DNA of 64,000 nt from Erythroxylum novogranatense (GCA_029891385.1 CM057232.1:65781824-65845823); one strand, 5' to 3'; positions 33,275 to 46,779 are shown, numbered from the stretch's first letter. A program made the numbers and translations. The notes: a model not told the origin generated them from the sequence alone.

Positions 33275-34310
33275 CATATCGAAAACAACTCTTGGTTTAG
33301 ATGAAATAGCTAACTCCTTTAGTACTACTTCACTTCTTCCTTTATGATTTTTCACAAACTTTTCCTCTAAGAAGGTTGCATTTGTCTACATAAATACCTT
33401 CTTATCATGAGGACTGTAAAAATAGTACCCTCGAGTTCCCGTAAGATATCCTACAAACAAACATACTTCTGACCTTGGTTCTATCCTTGTGGATTCAGGC
33501 TTTATAACATAGGCTGGGCAGCCCCAAGTCCTCAAATGCCTCAATGAAGGTACTCGGCCAGTCCACAACTCCCTAGGTGTTTTAGGCACCGATTTGGAAG
33601 GAGCAAAGTTAAGAAGATATGTTGCCCTTTGTATGGCGTATCCCTAGAATGATTCTGGAAGGCTAGCGAAGGACATCATTGATCTTACCATTTCCAATAG
33701 AGTTCTATTTCTCCTCTCTACTACACCATTTTGTTGAGGTGTACGAGGAGCTGATAAATTGGAAACAATTTCATTGTCAATTAAATATTGCTGGAACTCT
33801 CCAGATAAATACTCACCACCTCGATCTGATCGAAGCTATTTTAATGGCTTGCGAGTTGCTTCTCGACTTCACTTTGAATTTTTGAACTTTTCAAAAGATT
33901 CACTCTTTTATGCATCAAATACAAATAGCCATGTCTTGAGTAATCATCTATAAAAATTATGAAATATTCATAACCTCCTCTAGCTTGTACATTCATGGGC
34001 CCACACACATCAGTATGTACCAGGTCCAATGTGCATTCAAATCTGTTTCTTTTAGAAGGAAATGAGGCTTTGGTCATTTTTCCTTCAATACAAGATTCAC
34101 AATGGGTAATGGATCACTATCTAAGCCCATAAAGATCCCATCCTTTACTAGCTTCAAGTCTTTTCGATTGATATGACCCATTCTTAAGTGCCACAGATAC
34201 TTTGAATTAATGCTAGAGATTTTGGATTGTCTTGGTTTTATCAATTCTGTAGTGTTTAGTGATCCTTTCATAGGTTCTATAAAAAACAATCCCTGTTTAA
34301 TTATCACATC
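33275..34310 (-). pseudogene. Copia integrase and gag-pre-integrase region
   Basis: From right to left: the gag-pre-integrase motif LWHLRMGHINRKDLKLV (HHCC-like region, about 34185-34135), then integrase DLVHTDVCGPMNVQARGGY (core Asp) and FIIFIDDYSRHGYLYLM (about 34025-33920), then PSLRHLRTWGCPAYVIKPES and CLFVGYLTGTRGYYFYSP (33545-33410). Stops and frameshifts at 33600-33840 break the core. It is the enzyme that inserts the element DNA. It continues into RT on the far side of the Athila/Tat-like element. Confidence 0.9.
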
Positions 34311-35492
34311 ACAAATAAAATCCTTATTCTAATATATTGAAACAACCTTTTCAAAATCTAAGGAATAACTAGATTTTATTAGACAAAAAACAGAAATCAT
34401 GTTCCTTACAATCATTGGCATGTAATAAACATCCTCCAAATATAACCTATGACCACTAGGAAAGTCCAAGATAACTACTCCTACTGATTCTGCTGAAACA
34501 TAGGAACCATATGCTATCTTGACTTGAAACTGGCCTTTAGGTAGTCTTTTCCTTTGCTGGAACCCCCGCAAAGAATTACAAACATGGTTAGTGGCTCCTG
34601 AATCTAATATCCAAGAAGTAGATAAATCTGCCACATTTCTAGTTCCTAAAAAACTTAGGAAGACCATACCTTGTTTGCTTTTGAGGGACTCTAGGTAGAT
34701 TAGACAGTTTCTTTTCCAGTGGCCCATCTCATCACAGTGGAAACACTTTCCTTTGTTGTTCTCTTTGGCCTTCTTTTTCATGGATTTGGCCTTGACCCCT
34801 GTTTGGGCCTTCTTTTTCATTGGACCCTTCTTCTTTTCCTTACCCTTACCCTTGGGCTTAGAGGAAGAAGCTACATTAGCCTCTGGCCCATGAGCCTTAA
34901 TATTCAATATCTCCTCCGTGCTCTGGAGGGTATTCATTAACTCACTCAAGGTGTAATCCTTGTTGTTGAGCTCATAGTCCAACTTAAACTACTGAAAAGA
35001 AGAGTTTAAGCTATTGATGATCATAATCATCTGCGTGTCCGCATCCATATCTGCCCCAAGCATCTCAACCTCAATGACCGCAGAGATTACCTTCATCATG
35101 TAATCCCACACCGGTTCACCAGGTTTCTGTCTGAGATTATGAAAGGTTTGGATAGCTTTCACTCTTGCAGACCTAGTCCTCACAGCAAACATCTCATGTA
35201 GGTGATGGACCATTGCACTAGCAGTTTTCATACAAGTAATTTGCTTTTGGAACATGCCACTGACAGAAGCCAGAATATAACACTTAGTAGTCTTGTCAGC
35301 ATTCTGCCAACGCTCATGTTGTTGGACTTACTCAGGAGTTGAATCTCCACTTGGAGGTGTAGGCTCATTTTCAGTTAACACCCATGAAATACGTTCATAT
35401 TGAAGAACAATGTCAAGGTTACGTCTCCATTCATTAAAATTGTCTCCGTTTTCCAATTTGTTATTAGTCAAGAGCAGGGTGAGTGGATTCAT
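34311..35492 (-). pseudogene. Copia gag and protease
   Basis: ATG at 35492 gives MNPLTLLLTN, matching the start of the related element at 57315. Gag motifs follow: HNLRQKPGEPVWDYMMKV and VEMLGADMDADTQMIMIINSL (35255-34989). Then a Lys-rich linker, the zinc knuckle CFHCDEMGHWKRNC (34752-34711), and the protease site TSWILDSGATNHVC (34618-34580) with the DSG triad intact. In-frame stops near 35330 and 34986 kill it. Two long open pieces remain (88 and 217 residues). It makes the particle shell and the processing enzyme in live relatives. Confidence 0.9.
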
Positions 35493-36712
35493 TTTGTGGT
35501 TGATTATGTCTAAAAATATAAATTAAAACATGAGCATACTAGTCAACAATTTATGGAACTTTGTATAAAATCATGATGCATGTATCCATGATGAGAGATT
35601 TAACAAAACTTAAAAAATTAAAACATTATACGACGGTTATTTTTCTTATCTATAGCCGACTAAGTGACGGTGGGCCATCTTATCCATTAAAAGAAAAACT
35701 TGGACCCTCCCACTCAAAAACTACCAAGCATCTCATGCCCAATTTTTTAAGAAACGTCTTAATTTAGTCCATACTTTTACCAACAGAGCTACCGTGGGAA
35801 GTTTATTGATAAAAAATGTTAAGTGTTTAACCATTTGATTCATTCACTAAAGATACCTACAAACCATGCCTCAGTGGGAGGTCAAATTTGCTATCATTAA
35901 GTGGACTTATCCTTAAAGAGACCCAAACCATGCAAGATCTAGGATCCAGTGCCTCCGATGGGGAGTAACACTTCACCACATACAAACGGGCCATCATTTG
36001 GAGACTGTGGACTCTCATAGGAGCATCCTCTCCTACTCAATCTTTTTGGGCTTTAAGTTTTAAAAACAATCTTGTCTAGATGCAATTTATTATCCATCCT
36101 ATATTGTTTCATTATATATCTCATACATAATGAATGCATGGCAAAGCCTAGGGTTGGCAATTTTCTAAATGACATGCAATCACATGCAATCACATATTAT
36201 AAGCATTCATTTCTCCATTCATCACATGAACTAATAAAGCCACTTTTGATTGTCCATCCTAGAAAAATTAAATAATTACAAGCCTTTTAGGCCTAAAGTA
36301 TTCTTCTTGGACTTGGATCTTCCGCTTTGAACTTTTCACAAACATGATCCGGCCCATTCGGTAAACAAAATGTAATGACATATATGAAAACTTATGCCAA
36401 TACACAAAAGGATACACTGAAAATTTTACCTTTCCATTTCTTCAATCCATGACTGCTCCATCTTCATCATTACATCAATTTTTACATTAAAAAAAATAAA
36501 AAAAAACCAAGGAGGAAACATGGTGATGATAGATCACCCTCCTTGTTACAACCAATGAAGAAATCTTACAAGGTAAATTTAACTTCTATGGACAACCAAA
36601 AGAGCAAACAAACACCATGTATATTTCTATCACATAAAAATATGCAGCATACAAAAAAAGATTGCCAAACCATGCATCCAATATATAGGAACCGAAATCA
36701 TGCATTAGAAAC
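35493..36712 (-). other. Untranslated leader of the copia element
   Basis: About 1.2 kb between PBS and gag without long frames. The same leader order is found at 55851-57314 in the related element. Confidence 0.8.
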
Positions 36713-36726
36713 TGGCTCTGATACCA
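36713..36726 (-). other. Primer-binding site of the copia element
   Basis: Minus strand TGGTATCAGAGCCA, two bases from the LTR end. Confidence 0.9.
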
Positions 36727-36728
36727 AT

Positions 36729-38812
36729 TGTTGGATCGGAAAAAGAAAACATGCTTTGTTTAGAAAAACGGTAGATTTCAAAACTTTTAAGAAATAATTA
36801 CTTGCAGCGGAAGCAACAAATCCAAATCAACATGCCAATCCATACATGATATGGTATAAGGATAATAAAATATAAACAAGATCAGGAGTATTACCGACTC
36901 CTTCGCTACAGCTTTAAATCCTCGTTGCGCTATCCTCTCCTTCTTCGTGTATCCAAATCCTTTGCCTATGACTCTTTTCCTTTAGCAATCTACTTTCTCC
37001 TTGTTGTAGTATCCTCAACGAATTAGATTTAGCACCTGTTCTTCAAGGACAATTAGGTTAACAAAATCCTTTGGTAGGAAAGGAGAAGAAATATTTGGAG
37101 GAGATTTTCTTAGAAGAAGAAGAAGCAAAATTGAAACTCTTTCAATTAATATTTTCGATTCTCCCTTTCATGAAAGGAGAGAAGGTGTAAAGAACATGCA
37201 AGAACTCTTTCTTGCCTACCAATTTCGTATATGCATGGATGGAAGGAGAGAGAGGCATCAAATGCATCACTTCTTTCATTAATCACTCAAAAACTAGCCA
37301 ATTAATTTGATTATCTTCATTTATCTTTAAGATGGCTATTTGAAAAGACCATAACCTAAAATTCAATACCCAATTTCATTTTTTTCTAGAAGAAAGAAGG
37401 AAGATGGTCCACCTAATGTACATATTTCATCTTTAATCTAATGAATGCAAATAGGTTACAAGCCAACATTAAAAGACAACCATTAAACCATTTAATGGTA
37501 AGTTCATAACTCCGTTTAATGATGATTAACCATAATAAAGACCATCTTTATTTAGCATTTTAATGTCAAATGTGTGGTTACACATTTAACCTAGGAATAA
37601 CAAAAATTGATATCTTCTTCTTAAAAAAATTATTTTAATATAATTAATCTAATTAATTACATTATACCAAAAACCAAGCCCATTACTAAATGTACATTTG
37701 GGCTTCTTTAATTAGACCAAGCCCAAGATTCAATTATGGGCTTCTAATTAACCTCCATTTATATTTCTTACTTAGCTTAATAACCTTCCTTAAAGCTAAG
37801 TGGGGAATCTTATTGGACTTTGATAATTCAAGCTCCAATAAGCCCAGAATTAATTCAATCTCGTTGGAATTAATTCTAGCTTGTTAACTATGTGTCATTC
37901 CACTAAAGACAATTAGTTGAACTCTTGAATTATTAAATATTATGAGAATATGTCCAATTGCAAACACTATTTAGAACCTTATTATAGCCATCTGCACAAC
38001 AGAGGGTAAAATTATCGTTTTGCCCTTATGTTGGTTTTTCCTTCTAGATCTCTCATTTTACTTTATATGGTGATTAACACATAAGATCTCATCTCAGTGT
38101 TAAGACTTGATGGGTAGCTAGTCCATCAAACTATTGGCGCCAGTTTAATCACCAAATCTCCTTAAAACATCTAGACACTATAAACTCTTTATTTGAGTGA
38201 ATATTCCCTGATACATGTTTCAATTAATAATTCCAACATGTAGACACTGGATTAATAATCTGTAAAAATCCATTCCGATCATATCAAGAATTATAATGAA
38301 ACATATATGAGTTCACCACTCATCAAGATTATGGTTCATAATAAGCGAATGCTTAAGTTGTATGTTTTAAGATTAAAGTAATGACTCACTTTATTCTTGA
38401 AAACATACTTAATTCCATATTCATTTAATAGTGCCATTATCAATAGTCAACTATTATCATAACATGAAACTCATCATTTCCATGAAGTAAACTCCTTTAC
38501 TTATGTGGAGATAAATCGCAACACTATAGTCTAAACCATAATTAAGCGACCAACTTGATTATTCAACTGTGAATCAATTAATTCAGATTCTAATAATATA
38601 CATGTTTCCCATACATCTCTATGTATATGTATATTACTTACAAAAGAATCTTGGTACCTTGTGACCAAATATATAATGCTCATACAGATAAAACCAAACT
38701 CTTTTGTTTTAATAATAATAAATATTTTCATTACAAAACTGTAACTGAAGAAGATAAAGTTACATGTAAATACACTTGCTTTCCAGGGCACTATATTTAC
38801 ATAACTCCAACA
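36729..38812 (-). mobile_element. 5' LTR of the copia element
   Basis: 2,084 bp, same ends as 19397-21488. ATTAC follows at 38813-38817, after which gypsy gag resumes. Confidence 0.95.
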
Positions 38813-41800
38813 ATTACTTCAAATTACTTGGAGCATGCTTTCGATGTGGAAAGAAGGGACATATGATTAGAGACTGTCCCTGAGTAATAAGGCAAGAGGG
38901 GTCACATTTGCAAGCCCCAAAGAGAGCAAGAATAGTGTGAACCAGGCCAGTTATTAAGGTGAGCAGTTCTGGAGCTACTAGGAAAGCTATTCCTCCAGGA
39001 AGGCTAAAGGCTCAGGCAAGGGTGTTTGTCATTACCAGAGAGGAAGCTATAACCGCACCTGAAGTTGTTACGAGTATGGCTCAGTTATTTAATTCTAAAG
39101 CAGATGTATTAATTGATTCTAGTTCCACATATTCATTTGTTTCTGCAAGCATGATTTTACATGATGTTAAATTGGTGTCATTGGATAATCCCTTGATTGT
39201 TGGTACTCCTCTAGGGAGGAATGTGATAATCAGTTAAGTGTATAGGGGTTGTGAACTCTTTATTGAGGGTGCTAGATTGGTAGTGGATTTATTGTCTCTA
39301 GAGTTGAAGGTTCTAGATGTTATACTGGGAATGGATGCCAAGGAGAAATATTACACAAAGTTAGATTGTAGCCTTAAAGATGTAGAATTTGATCTTGGAA
39401 ATGGTGAGAAGGTGATTTTTAAAGAAGATCGAAGAACACCACCACCCAGGAATGTTTTAGCTTTGCTAGCTGACAGGATGATGAAAAAGGGGTGTGAAGC
39501 CTTCTTGGCTTATGTTATGGATGCTAATGTGAATGAGGGGAGGTTAGAGGATTTTCCAGTTGTGAGGGAATATCCTGATGTGTTTCAAGAAGACTTACCT
39601 AGTTTGCCACCAGTGAGGAAAATTGAGTTTGCCATTGACTTGATTCCCGATATTGCGCCTATTTCCATACCACCTTATAGAATGGCTCCAGCTGAGTTGA
39701 AGGAGCTTAACGAACAGTCGGAAGAACTGTTACAAAATGTGTATATAAGACTGAATTTGTCACCTTGGGGAGCGTTGGTTTTGTTTGTTAAAAAGAAGGG
39801 TGGTACATGATAGATGTGTATTGATTACTAGAGACTCAATAAGGTGACCATTTAAAACAAGTACCCTCTATCCTGAATAGATGATCTGTTTGACTAGTTG
39901 TAAGGAGCAAAGGTATTTTCAAAGATTGATCTCAGGTCAAGTTATCATCAGCTCAGAATCAGGGAGTTTGATGTAAACAAGACAACCTTCAGAACACAGT
40001 ATGGACATTATGAGTTTTTAGTCATGCCTTTTGGATTGACCAATGCTCTAACAACTTTTATGGATCTTATGAAAAGGATCTTTAGGGAGTATCTAGATCA
40101 TTTTGTCACAGTGTTTATCGATGACATTTTGGTTTGTTGCAAGAGTGAAGAGGAACATGAGGAACATCTTAAAATAGTATTGCAAATATTGAGGGAGAAG
40201 GAGCTTTATGCTAAGTTCAGCAAGTGTGAGTTTTAGCTTCATGAGGTAGTATTTCTTGGACATGTGATATTGAAAGATGGGGACATGTTGATCCGAGGAG
40301 AGTGGAAGCAGTGGTAAAGTGGCATGCACCAAAGATAGTGACAGAAGTGAGAAGTTTTTTTGGGTCTAGCAGGATGTTATAGGAGATTCGTTGAAGGATT
40401 TTCTATGATAGCTGCTCCGATGACTAAGTGATTGAGGAAGAATTAGAAATTTATATGGAGTGAGGAATTTCAGAAAAGTTTTGAGGAGCTCAAACACAGA
40501 TTAAAAAGTACCCCAGTTTTGACTTTGCCCACGGGTAGGAGATGAGGGTTATATAGTATACAGTGATACTTCAAGAAAGGGTTTGGGTTGTGTGTTAATG
40601 CAAGGAGACAAAGTGATAGCTTATGCCTCGCGACAACTGAAACCATATGAGTTGAATTATTCGACACATGATCTGAAATTGGCAGCAGTAATTTTTGCCT
40701 TGAATATTTGGAGACATTATTTATATAGGGTTCAGAAAAAGGATTTTTAAGGATCATAAAAGTCTCAAGTATTTTTTGAGCCAAAAGGAACTGAATTTGA
40801 GACAGAGAAGATGGTTAGAGTTAATTAAGGATTATGATTTATTGATTGAGTACCATCCAGGAAGGGCAAATGTAGTGGTGGATGTTTTGAGTAGGAAATC
40901 CTCAATAGCCCATGTTTAGATTGTTTATTTGTCGTTATTGGAGGAGATGGCTAAGCTGAAAATAAGTTTGAAATAGGAGGAACCTAATTGTATCATTGGT
41001 AATTTTAGAGTGAGACCGATACTTAGGAAGAAGATTGAGGAGTTACAAGCACAAGATGAAGAATTGAGCGAGCTCTGAGAAAAAATTCATAATGGCAAGA
41101 AATCTAAAGTGGTAATGAGGGATGATGGACTTACGGTTGTTGGAAACAGACTCTATATTCCAAATGTCAAGGAAATAAAGGACGAAAAACTAGATGAGGC
41201 ACACAATGTGCCTTATGCCATGCACCTAGGTAGCACCAGGATATACAAAGACTTGAAATAGCATTTTTGGTAGAAAGGCATGAAGAGGGATGTAACAAAA
41301 TATGCAAGTAAGTGTTTAGTGTGTCAGCAAGTCAAGGCTGAATACCAGGCATCTTCAGGCAAGTTAAGGTCATTGTCCATTCCTGAGTGTAAGTAGTAAA
41401 GGGTGACGATGGAAGAAGATGTAGAACTCCGATATGTTGGGATGAGGAAGGAGAAAGGAAACTAATAGGACCAGAGTTACTTCAGATGACAGTTGACAAG
41501 GTCAATTTAGTTAAGCAACGACTTAAAGCAGCTCAAGATAGAATGAAGAGCTCTGTTAATGCACACCGAAAAGAGATGGAGTATGAAGTTGGTGAGAAAG
41601 TTTTCCTTAAGACATCTCCTTGGAAAGAAGTAAAGAGATTTGGTAAGAAGGGTAAATTGAGCCCGAGATATATGGGCCCTTATGAAATTCTTGGAAGGGT
41701 TGGACCGCTAGCCTACAGGTTGGCACTGCCTCAAGAGTTGTCTTAGATACATGATGTTTTCATGTTTCCATGTTAAGGAGGTATAGATTAGATCCTTTTC

Positions 41801-42040
41801 ACATCATTCAGACCACTGAGGTTTAGTTGGGAGATGATTTAACTTATGAAGAGATGCTAGTGGAGATCCTAGACACTAAGGAGAAGGTCCTCATGAACAA
41901 GACAGTTCAGCTAGTCAACATTCTGTGGAGAAACCATTCCATAGAAGAGGCCACGTGGGAGCTTTTGGAAGCCATGAAGGAGAAGTATCCACATCTCTTC
42001 GATAACTCAAGTAATAATGTCGAGGACGAAATTCTTTTAA
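38813..42040 (+). pseudogene. Gypsy gag end and pol (protease, RT, RNase H, integrase remains)
   Basis: It resumes the interrupted gag with the zinc knuckle CFRCGKKGHMIRDCP (38840-38881). Protease: VLIDSSSTYSFVS (39107-39145), where the family has DSG, so the active-site triplet is lost. Linker [67 protein letters not shown], and catalytic FIDD at 40114-40125, intact. RNase [29 protein letters not shown]. Integrase zinc finger H..H...CLVCQQVK (about 41200-41335). The catalytic core is deleted near 41400. Tail SPRYMGPYEILGRVGPLAYR and LVNILWRNHSIEEATWELL, a chromodomain-like end as in Tekay/Del chromoviruses. Many stops. Confidence 0.9.
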
Positions 42041-42052
42041 GACAGGGGAAAA
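42041..42052 (+). other. Polypurine tract of the outer gypsy element
   Basis: GACAGGGGAAAA directly before the TGTTAGG start of the 3' LTR. Confidence 0.85.
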
Positions 42053-44279
42053 TGTTAGGCCTCGAATTTTTTTATTTATTTCATTAAGTATGATTTAAAT
42101 GAATTATGAAGTTTTGATGGAGTACTTTGTGGAGTTAATTATTACGTCAAAGCTAGTACGATTTATTGAATAGGCTAATTGAATTAAAGTGCTAAGGTAA
42201 TAAGAATGTTCAGGGGTAGTTTTGGAAGATCACTTAAGGTTAAAAGACATAAGATTTAGTGAAGGGCAAAGTGGACCTTTCACATAAATTAAGAGTATAA
42301 ATTAGAAGAAGAAAAATTATGGGTGAGAAGAGAGAAGAAGTAGAGTTGCATTGGAGACAAAGGAAGAAGGCAAGGAAAAAAAGAGAAAAACTAGAGTTTT
42401 GGAGATCTTGAAGAGTTTGAAGAATTTGAAGCTGAATCAAGTAAGTATAAGCATCTTTTTCATGATTTGAAGAATGAAACATGTTTAGGTGGACTCGAGT
42501 TTCTGCAAAAGTTTGCCATGGTCAACTCTTTGGTTCGCTGCGGCAAATTCCCATTGGTTCACCGTGGCCAAGATTGAAAAAAATCAAAGTTTGCCGCAGC
42601 GAAGTCAACTTTCCTACACAAGCATGTTTCGGTATTTTAGGCATAACATTTTCTGTAGTTATCCAAGTGGAATGATTTTTACTTTGGAGTAAACTAGAGA
42701 CACAGTGCTACAAATTATTTAATGAAATTGAGTTCTAATTTAGTCTCTAAAAAATTCAAAGTTTAGGTATAATTTAAGCACAAAATATAGTTTCAGCATA
42801 AAAACAGTCCGAAAATATTTGAGGTATAACTTTCTGATACTGAATGGAAGTTTTTTTTTATTGTTTAAGGAAATCAAGAGAGGTAAGAGAAGCAAAAGGA
42901 GAGGCATCTTTGAGCGAGTTTATAAGCAAGGATTTGAAGGTGGGTTATAGTTTTAAAATTAAGTAATAGGCTATTAAAATTATGGAAATAAGTGATTTCG
43001 ACTATTTCATGAATGTAAATTATAATTCTTTGAATTCTTTGGGAAAGAGTTATGTGTTTGGTATGAGCATATTGTGTCGATGAATTATGAAAAAATGCAA
43101 AAATGATTTTTGAAAAGATACTATGTTTGTAAAATCAAAATTTGAAAATGTGTCATTTTGGGCAACAAGTTTACAAGTTATGATATACATGTTATGTGGG
43201 TTTGGTTTGGTACATTCTGTTTGTTAAGTGCATTTTGATTAAAGGCTTCTCCCGGTTGCCCCCTAGTGGTATGAAGCTCCTTCATACACTCCCTCATGTT
43301 TACAACTACTCAAAACCACTATGTGAAATTGTGTTAGTTCGTTTTGTTTATGACTACACAGAACCATTTTATGGGAATGTGTTAGTTCGTTCTATTTATA
43401 AACCTTCCAAACTATTTTCATATGCTTATGTGCTTATGATATGTTGACAAGATTGATGCATACCTGATTTGCATTATTGTGAATTTGGTTGATAATTTGA
43501 GAAATATGTGTTTTATGATTCAATGTGAATTTTTGTTATAATGGAAACAAGTATTTCAATGGTTATGCTTATTATAGGTTATAAAATTATTACCCATGAT
43601 CTTTAAGCTCATCCCTTCCATTATGCCCCATCTTCAAGTGAGGAGCAAGAGATCGAGTAGTCAAGAGTCAAGGCATCACTCTGATTAATCTTATTTTGCA
43701 TTTGAAGTTACTTTTTATAAAACATGGCTGTAGTCACATTTTGAGAAATTCTACTTTTGCAAACTATGTACTTTTGGATTATGTTGTAATGTGGCTTGAA
43801 ATGCCCATTAAATATTTTTAAAACTCTTCTTGTATATTAATGAAATATGGTTGGTGTTGTTTTTATCTTTCAAACATTTCGCATTGCAGTTGATTTACAA
43901 TGAGATTAAAAACTTGGAAATTTTTTTGTGTTTATGTCCAAGTTCATTTTGTCTTTAGGTGGAATTGATGAGGGTGGTTGAAAGAATTGATGTTTGCATT
44001 TAGTCTTATAGGAAGTTAGGATCGTCGTGGCGAAGATAAATTTTCAAATTTGCCACGACAAACTTCAGTTGCTCTCCTTGACGTAAATTACCCAAAGAGT
44101 CCATGAGATTTCTCCCATATGTTCACCGCGGTGAACTTCCCCTAAAGGGGTTAGTAGACCATGGCAATCCTGCCTTGCTTCTGAAGGATTTTAGCTCCCA
44201 AGTGCTAAGTTTCCTCTAAGCCTAAAACTTCACACTTTATGACTTCCAGATAGTTGGACCCCGAAAACGGGGTCCAATA
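42053..44279 (+). mobile_element. 3' LTR of the outer gypsy element
   Basis: 2,227 bp, TGTTAGGCCTCG to GGGTCCAATA. Compared with the 5' LTR it carries extra palindromic sequence near 44020-44150. GTTTC follows at 44280-44284. Confidence 0.9.
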
Positions 44280-44284
44280 GTTTC

Positions 44285-45415
44285 TTTTCATTTCCTAAAG
44301 GGAATTATGATTACTTGAAGCTCTTCCATTTTTCTTACCTCTTTTAAAATTTTCTTTTTATTTTTTTCAACTCCTTTCATTCTCACTCTTCACTCCTCAC
44401 TCCTCTTCCCTCTTTTCTTTACCAGAAACTTATACAAAGATCTTTTTCTCTCTCACTTGTTTTTCCTTTTCTTTAACTCTCTTTTATGCATTAGTTAGCT
44501 TCTCTTTCCCTTGTATAGTTTTTTTTTAAATATTTTTGTTACCTTAACTGAATCCTCATCTTTTGTTTAAGCTACCTTAGTCACATTTATATTGAACCTA
44601 AAGCATTCTTAAGCTAATACCTTATCTCTTTCTACTTCTAAGGAACTCTTTACTCCTTTTTGGATTCTACCTTAACCTTGCTCCCTTTAAACCTAAACCT
44701 AATCCTCTCTCTACTTCTCTCTCTCCAATTGCAATTGTATAAATAATGGCTTCCTCTTTATAGGCGATTTTAAACTTATTTGCTACTTCCTTTATAGACT
44801 AATTAAGATAGAAAGAATCTTGGTAACAATTAGTTGCCGATGCTCATTATTTGAGAAACTTACTTTCCTCTATATTATGAAATTCTTTGTAACGTTATAA
44901 CAATTCTTATTGAAGTCCTTCATACAACTGCATCAAAATAATCCAACATATTAGTATGGTATTTCCTAGATAAAAAACCCAGCTTATCTTATATACAAGT
45001 TTAGATGTAATAATTGAAAAAAATAATGTCAAAGAGCATCGTCATTAATGAGGATGATATGTTCCTCTTCGAAATTAATTATGAAACCAATATGATTTAA
45101 CTTTTAGAAGTGATCCATTGAACATAAACAAAAATCCTCTCATATTGTAAAGATGGAGGCAAGGTATAGTCTTAAAGCAATAAAAGGCAAACAAGATACC
45201 GTTTCAAAAAAAAATTCATAATTTAATACTTGAATAATATTTTACTCTTATGCTGAGTTAATTGTCTTATTCACTTGACAAATTTATTTGTTTTAATGGG
45301 AATATAATGGTTATAAGAAGAGTGGTTTGATTGGATCAATATTGAAGTTGGATTGGAGATGGAGCTACCAAAACCCTAAAAATAATGAAGTTGGATGAGG
45401 ATAGAAAGCTAGTAG
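44285..45415. other. Pyrimidine-rich and AT-rich flank, no gene seen
   Basis: Host sequence (or unrecognised old repeat) that was continuous with 15804-15991 before the gypsy insertion. T/C-rich to about 44720. No coding sequence supported. Confidence 0.5.
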
Positions 45416-45632
45416 CACTACAACAAAAAATGCTTTAGGCAATAGACAAAAGCATAGCTATAAGTACAATTATTGATGTCTTTTTATTAACGCAACAAAA
45501 TTCAAACCGTTATAAAAAGTAACACTGTAATAAGTATAAAGGAACAAAATAAAAAATGTTGCTTTAATTTTTGACTAAGGCAACACATTAGTTTCTAACT
45601 ATAGCAATAATATCAAATAGATATTGCAACAC
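45416..45632 (+). mobile_element. End of a CACTA (En/Spm-type) DNA transposon
   Basis: CACTACAACAAAAAATGC is the family terminal motif (CACTACAAGAAA-like), followed by subterminal motifs such as TTGCAACA/TGTTGC-type repeats in both orientations. The opposite end was not found. A copia LTR begins within about 220 bases, so it is a fragment or was cut by that insertion. Confidence 0.65.
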
Positions 45633-46765
45633 TTTTAAGTCTTTATTGCATCTTATACATAATATATATCAAATATATGCAACAAAAAATAAAACGAAAC
45701 TTCAAAAGCAAGATATACTGATGCATATAGATTTAGAAAATAAAAACATGAAATGTAAGATATTTACATACCTTTCTGACGATCTCCTTCGTTTTTGAAT
45801 CTTCTCCGCGTTAGGTTGTCATAAACCATAGCGATCAATGTAGACTGTGTCAATACCCCTAATTGATCAAAATGTCAATGGTTTGACTCTATACACAATG
45901 TTGCCATACAATTCATCCCTTCACCATCTATACCCCATTTGGTTTAGAATATGGTCAAAGTGTCAACTCCCACTAGACTGATTGTGTCACATCTAGTCCA
46001 AGTGATATTAGATCTTATCCTGATGATCTCATTACTCTATGTATCATTGAAGACTCTCTTCAGGACACATATTTGCTCTGGTCAGAGACTCCCCAGTAAT
46101 GACTCTGATAAGAGGTCGTAGGTATCATCTCCTTCTATCAAGAGTGGTGAATCTTTATTAACTACTCAATTACCTCCGAATACCTCAAGCTGTACCCAAT
46201 CAACACTCTATAAGTAGCCTTTAAGAGGCGCCGATGAATGGAGTCAAAACACAGGATCAATATTCGAGATATCCTTGAACACCTCAAGTCAAAGGATACT
46301 TGCACCATTGTTATGATAATATTATCATTAACAATGGAATATAATATCCATATGATTGTCTTATGGTAGGTTAATTTAATGTACTTACTACCTTTCGTAA
46401 GCATTCACATGTTAACTCTAAACAACTCATGTCTATAACTTATAAGATTTATTGCTTGATCCAATCAAGGAGTATAACATTTACTAGTCTATCTGGATTA
46501 ACGATATCCCATCTCATTAATCCAATGACTAGGTAAAGTTTAGATGCTAACATAATTACACAAGATAGGAATTTCATTATCATGATCTCATCATGATTTC
46601 CTCTATTTTATGTTTTATATCAATGACTTCATTAAATCAATTTAAGATCAAAATCAAATCCATAAATGTATGAATATCAAAATAAGTAAAAGTTCCTTTA
46701 TTAATCATAAAATGATTTGTTCAATAAGTGTTAAAGGTGATTGCCTTTAGAGCACTTCTCTAACA
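45633..46765 (-). mobile_element. 3' LTR of the second copia element, internally deleted
   Basis: It aligns with the 5' LTR at both ends (ATACATAATATATATCAAA near 45655; CTTCTCTAACA at 46765). It lacks most of the segment that follows CATAATGATCAACGTAGACC in the 5' LTR. The first bases are too changed to fix the boundary; 45633 is a best guess. Confidence 0.7.
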
Positions 46766-46779
46766 AACTTTCGCTTGCA

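Larger units (their letters stand above)
19397..38812 (-). mobile_element. Ty1/copia element inserted in gypsy gag, itself twice invaded
   Basis: LTRs at 19397-21488 (3') and 36729-38812 (5') begin TGTTGG and end CCAACA on the plus strand. The target duplication is ATTAC (19392-19396 and 38813-38817). On the minus strand it runs 5' LTR, PBS, about 1.2 kb leader, gag, protease, integrase, RT, RNase H, PPT, 3' LTR. A lone gypsy-type LTR (21641-23711) and a full Athila/Tat-like element (25318-33274) split pol. Five differences in the first ~210 LTR bases. Confidence 0.95.
15992..44279 (+). mobile_element. Outer Ty3/gypsy element (Tekay/Del-like), interrupted by a copia element
   Basis: Two LTRs in the same orientation (15992-18135 and 42053-44279), a Met-type PBS, gag, protease, RT, RNase H, integrase scraps, a chromodomain-like tail and a PPT. 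The whole is flanked by GTTTC on both sides (15987-15991 and 44280-44284), so both outer ends are intact. The minus-strand copia element at 19397-38812 lies within the gag zinc-knuckle region. The LTRs differ at about 27 of the first 220 positions by eye, so this is the oldest dated layer. Confidence 0.9.
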
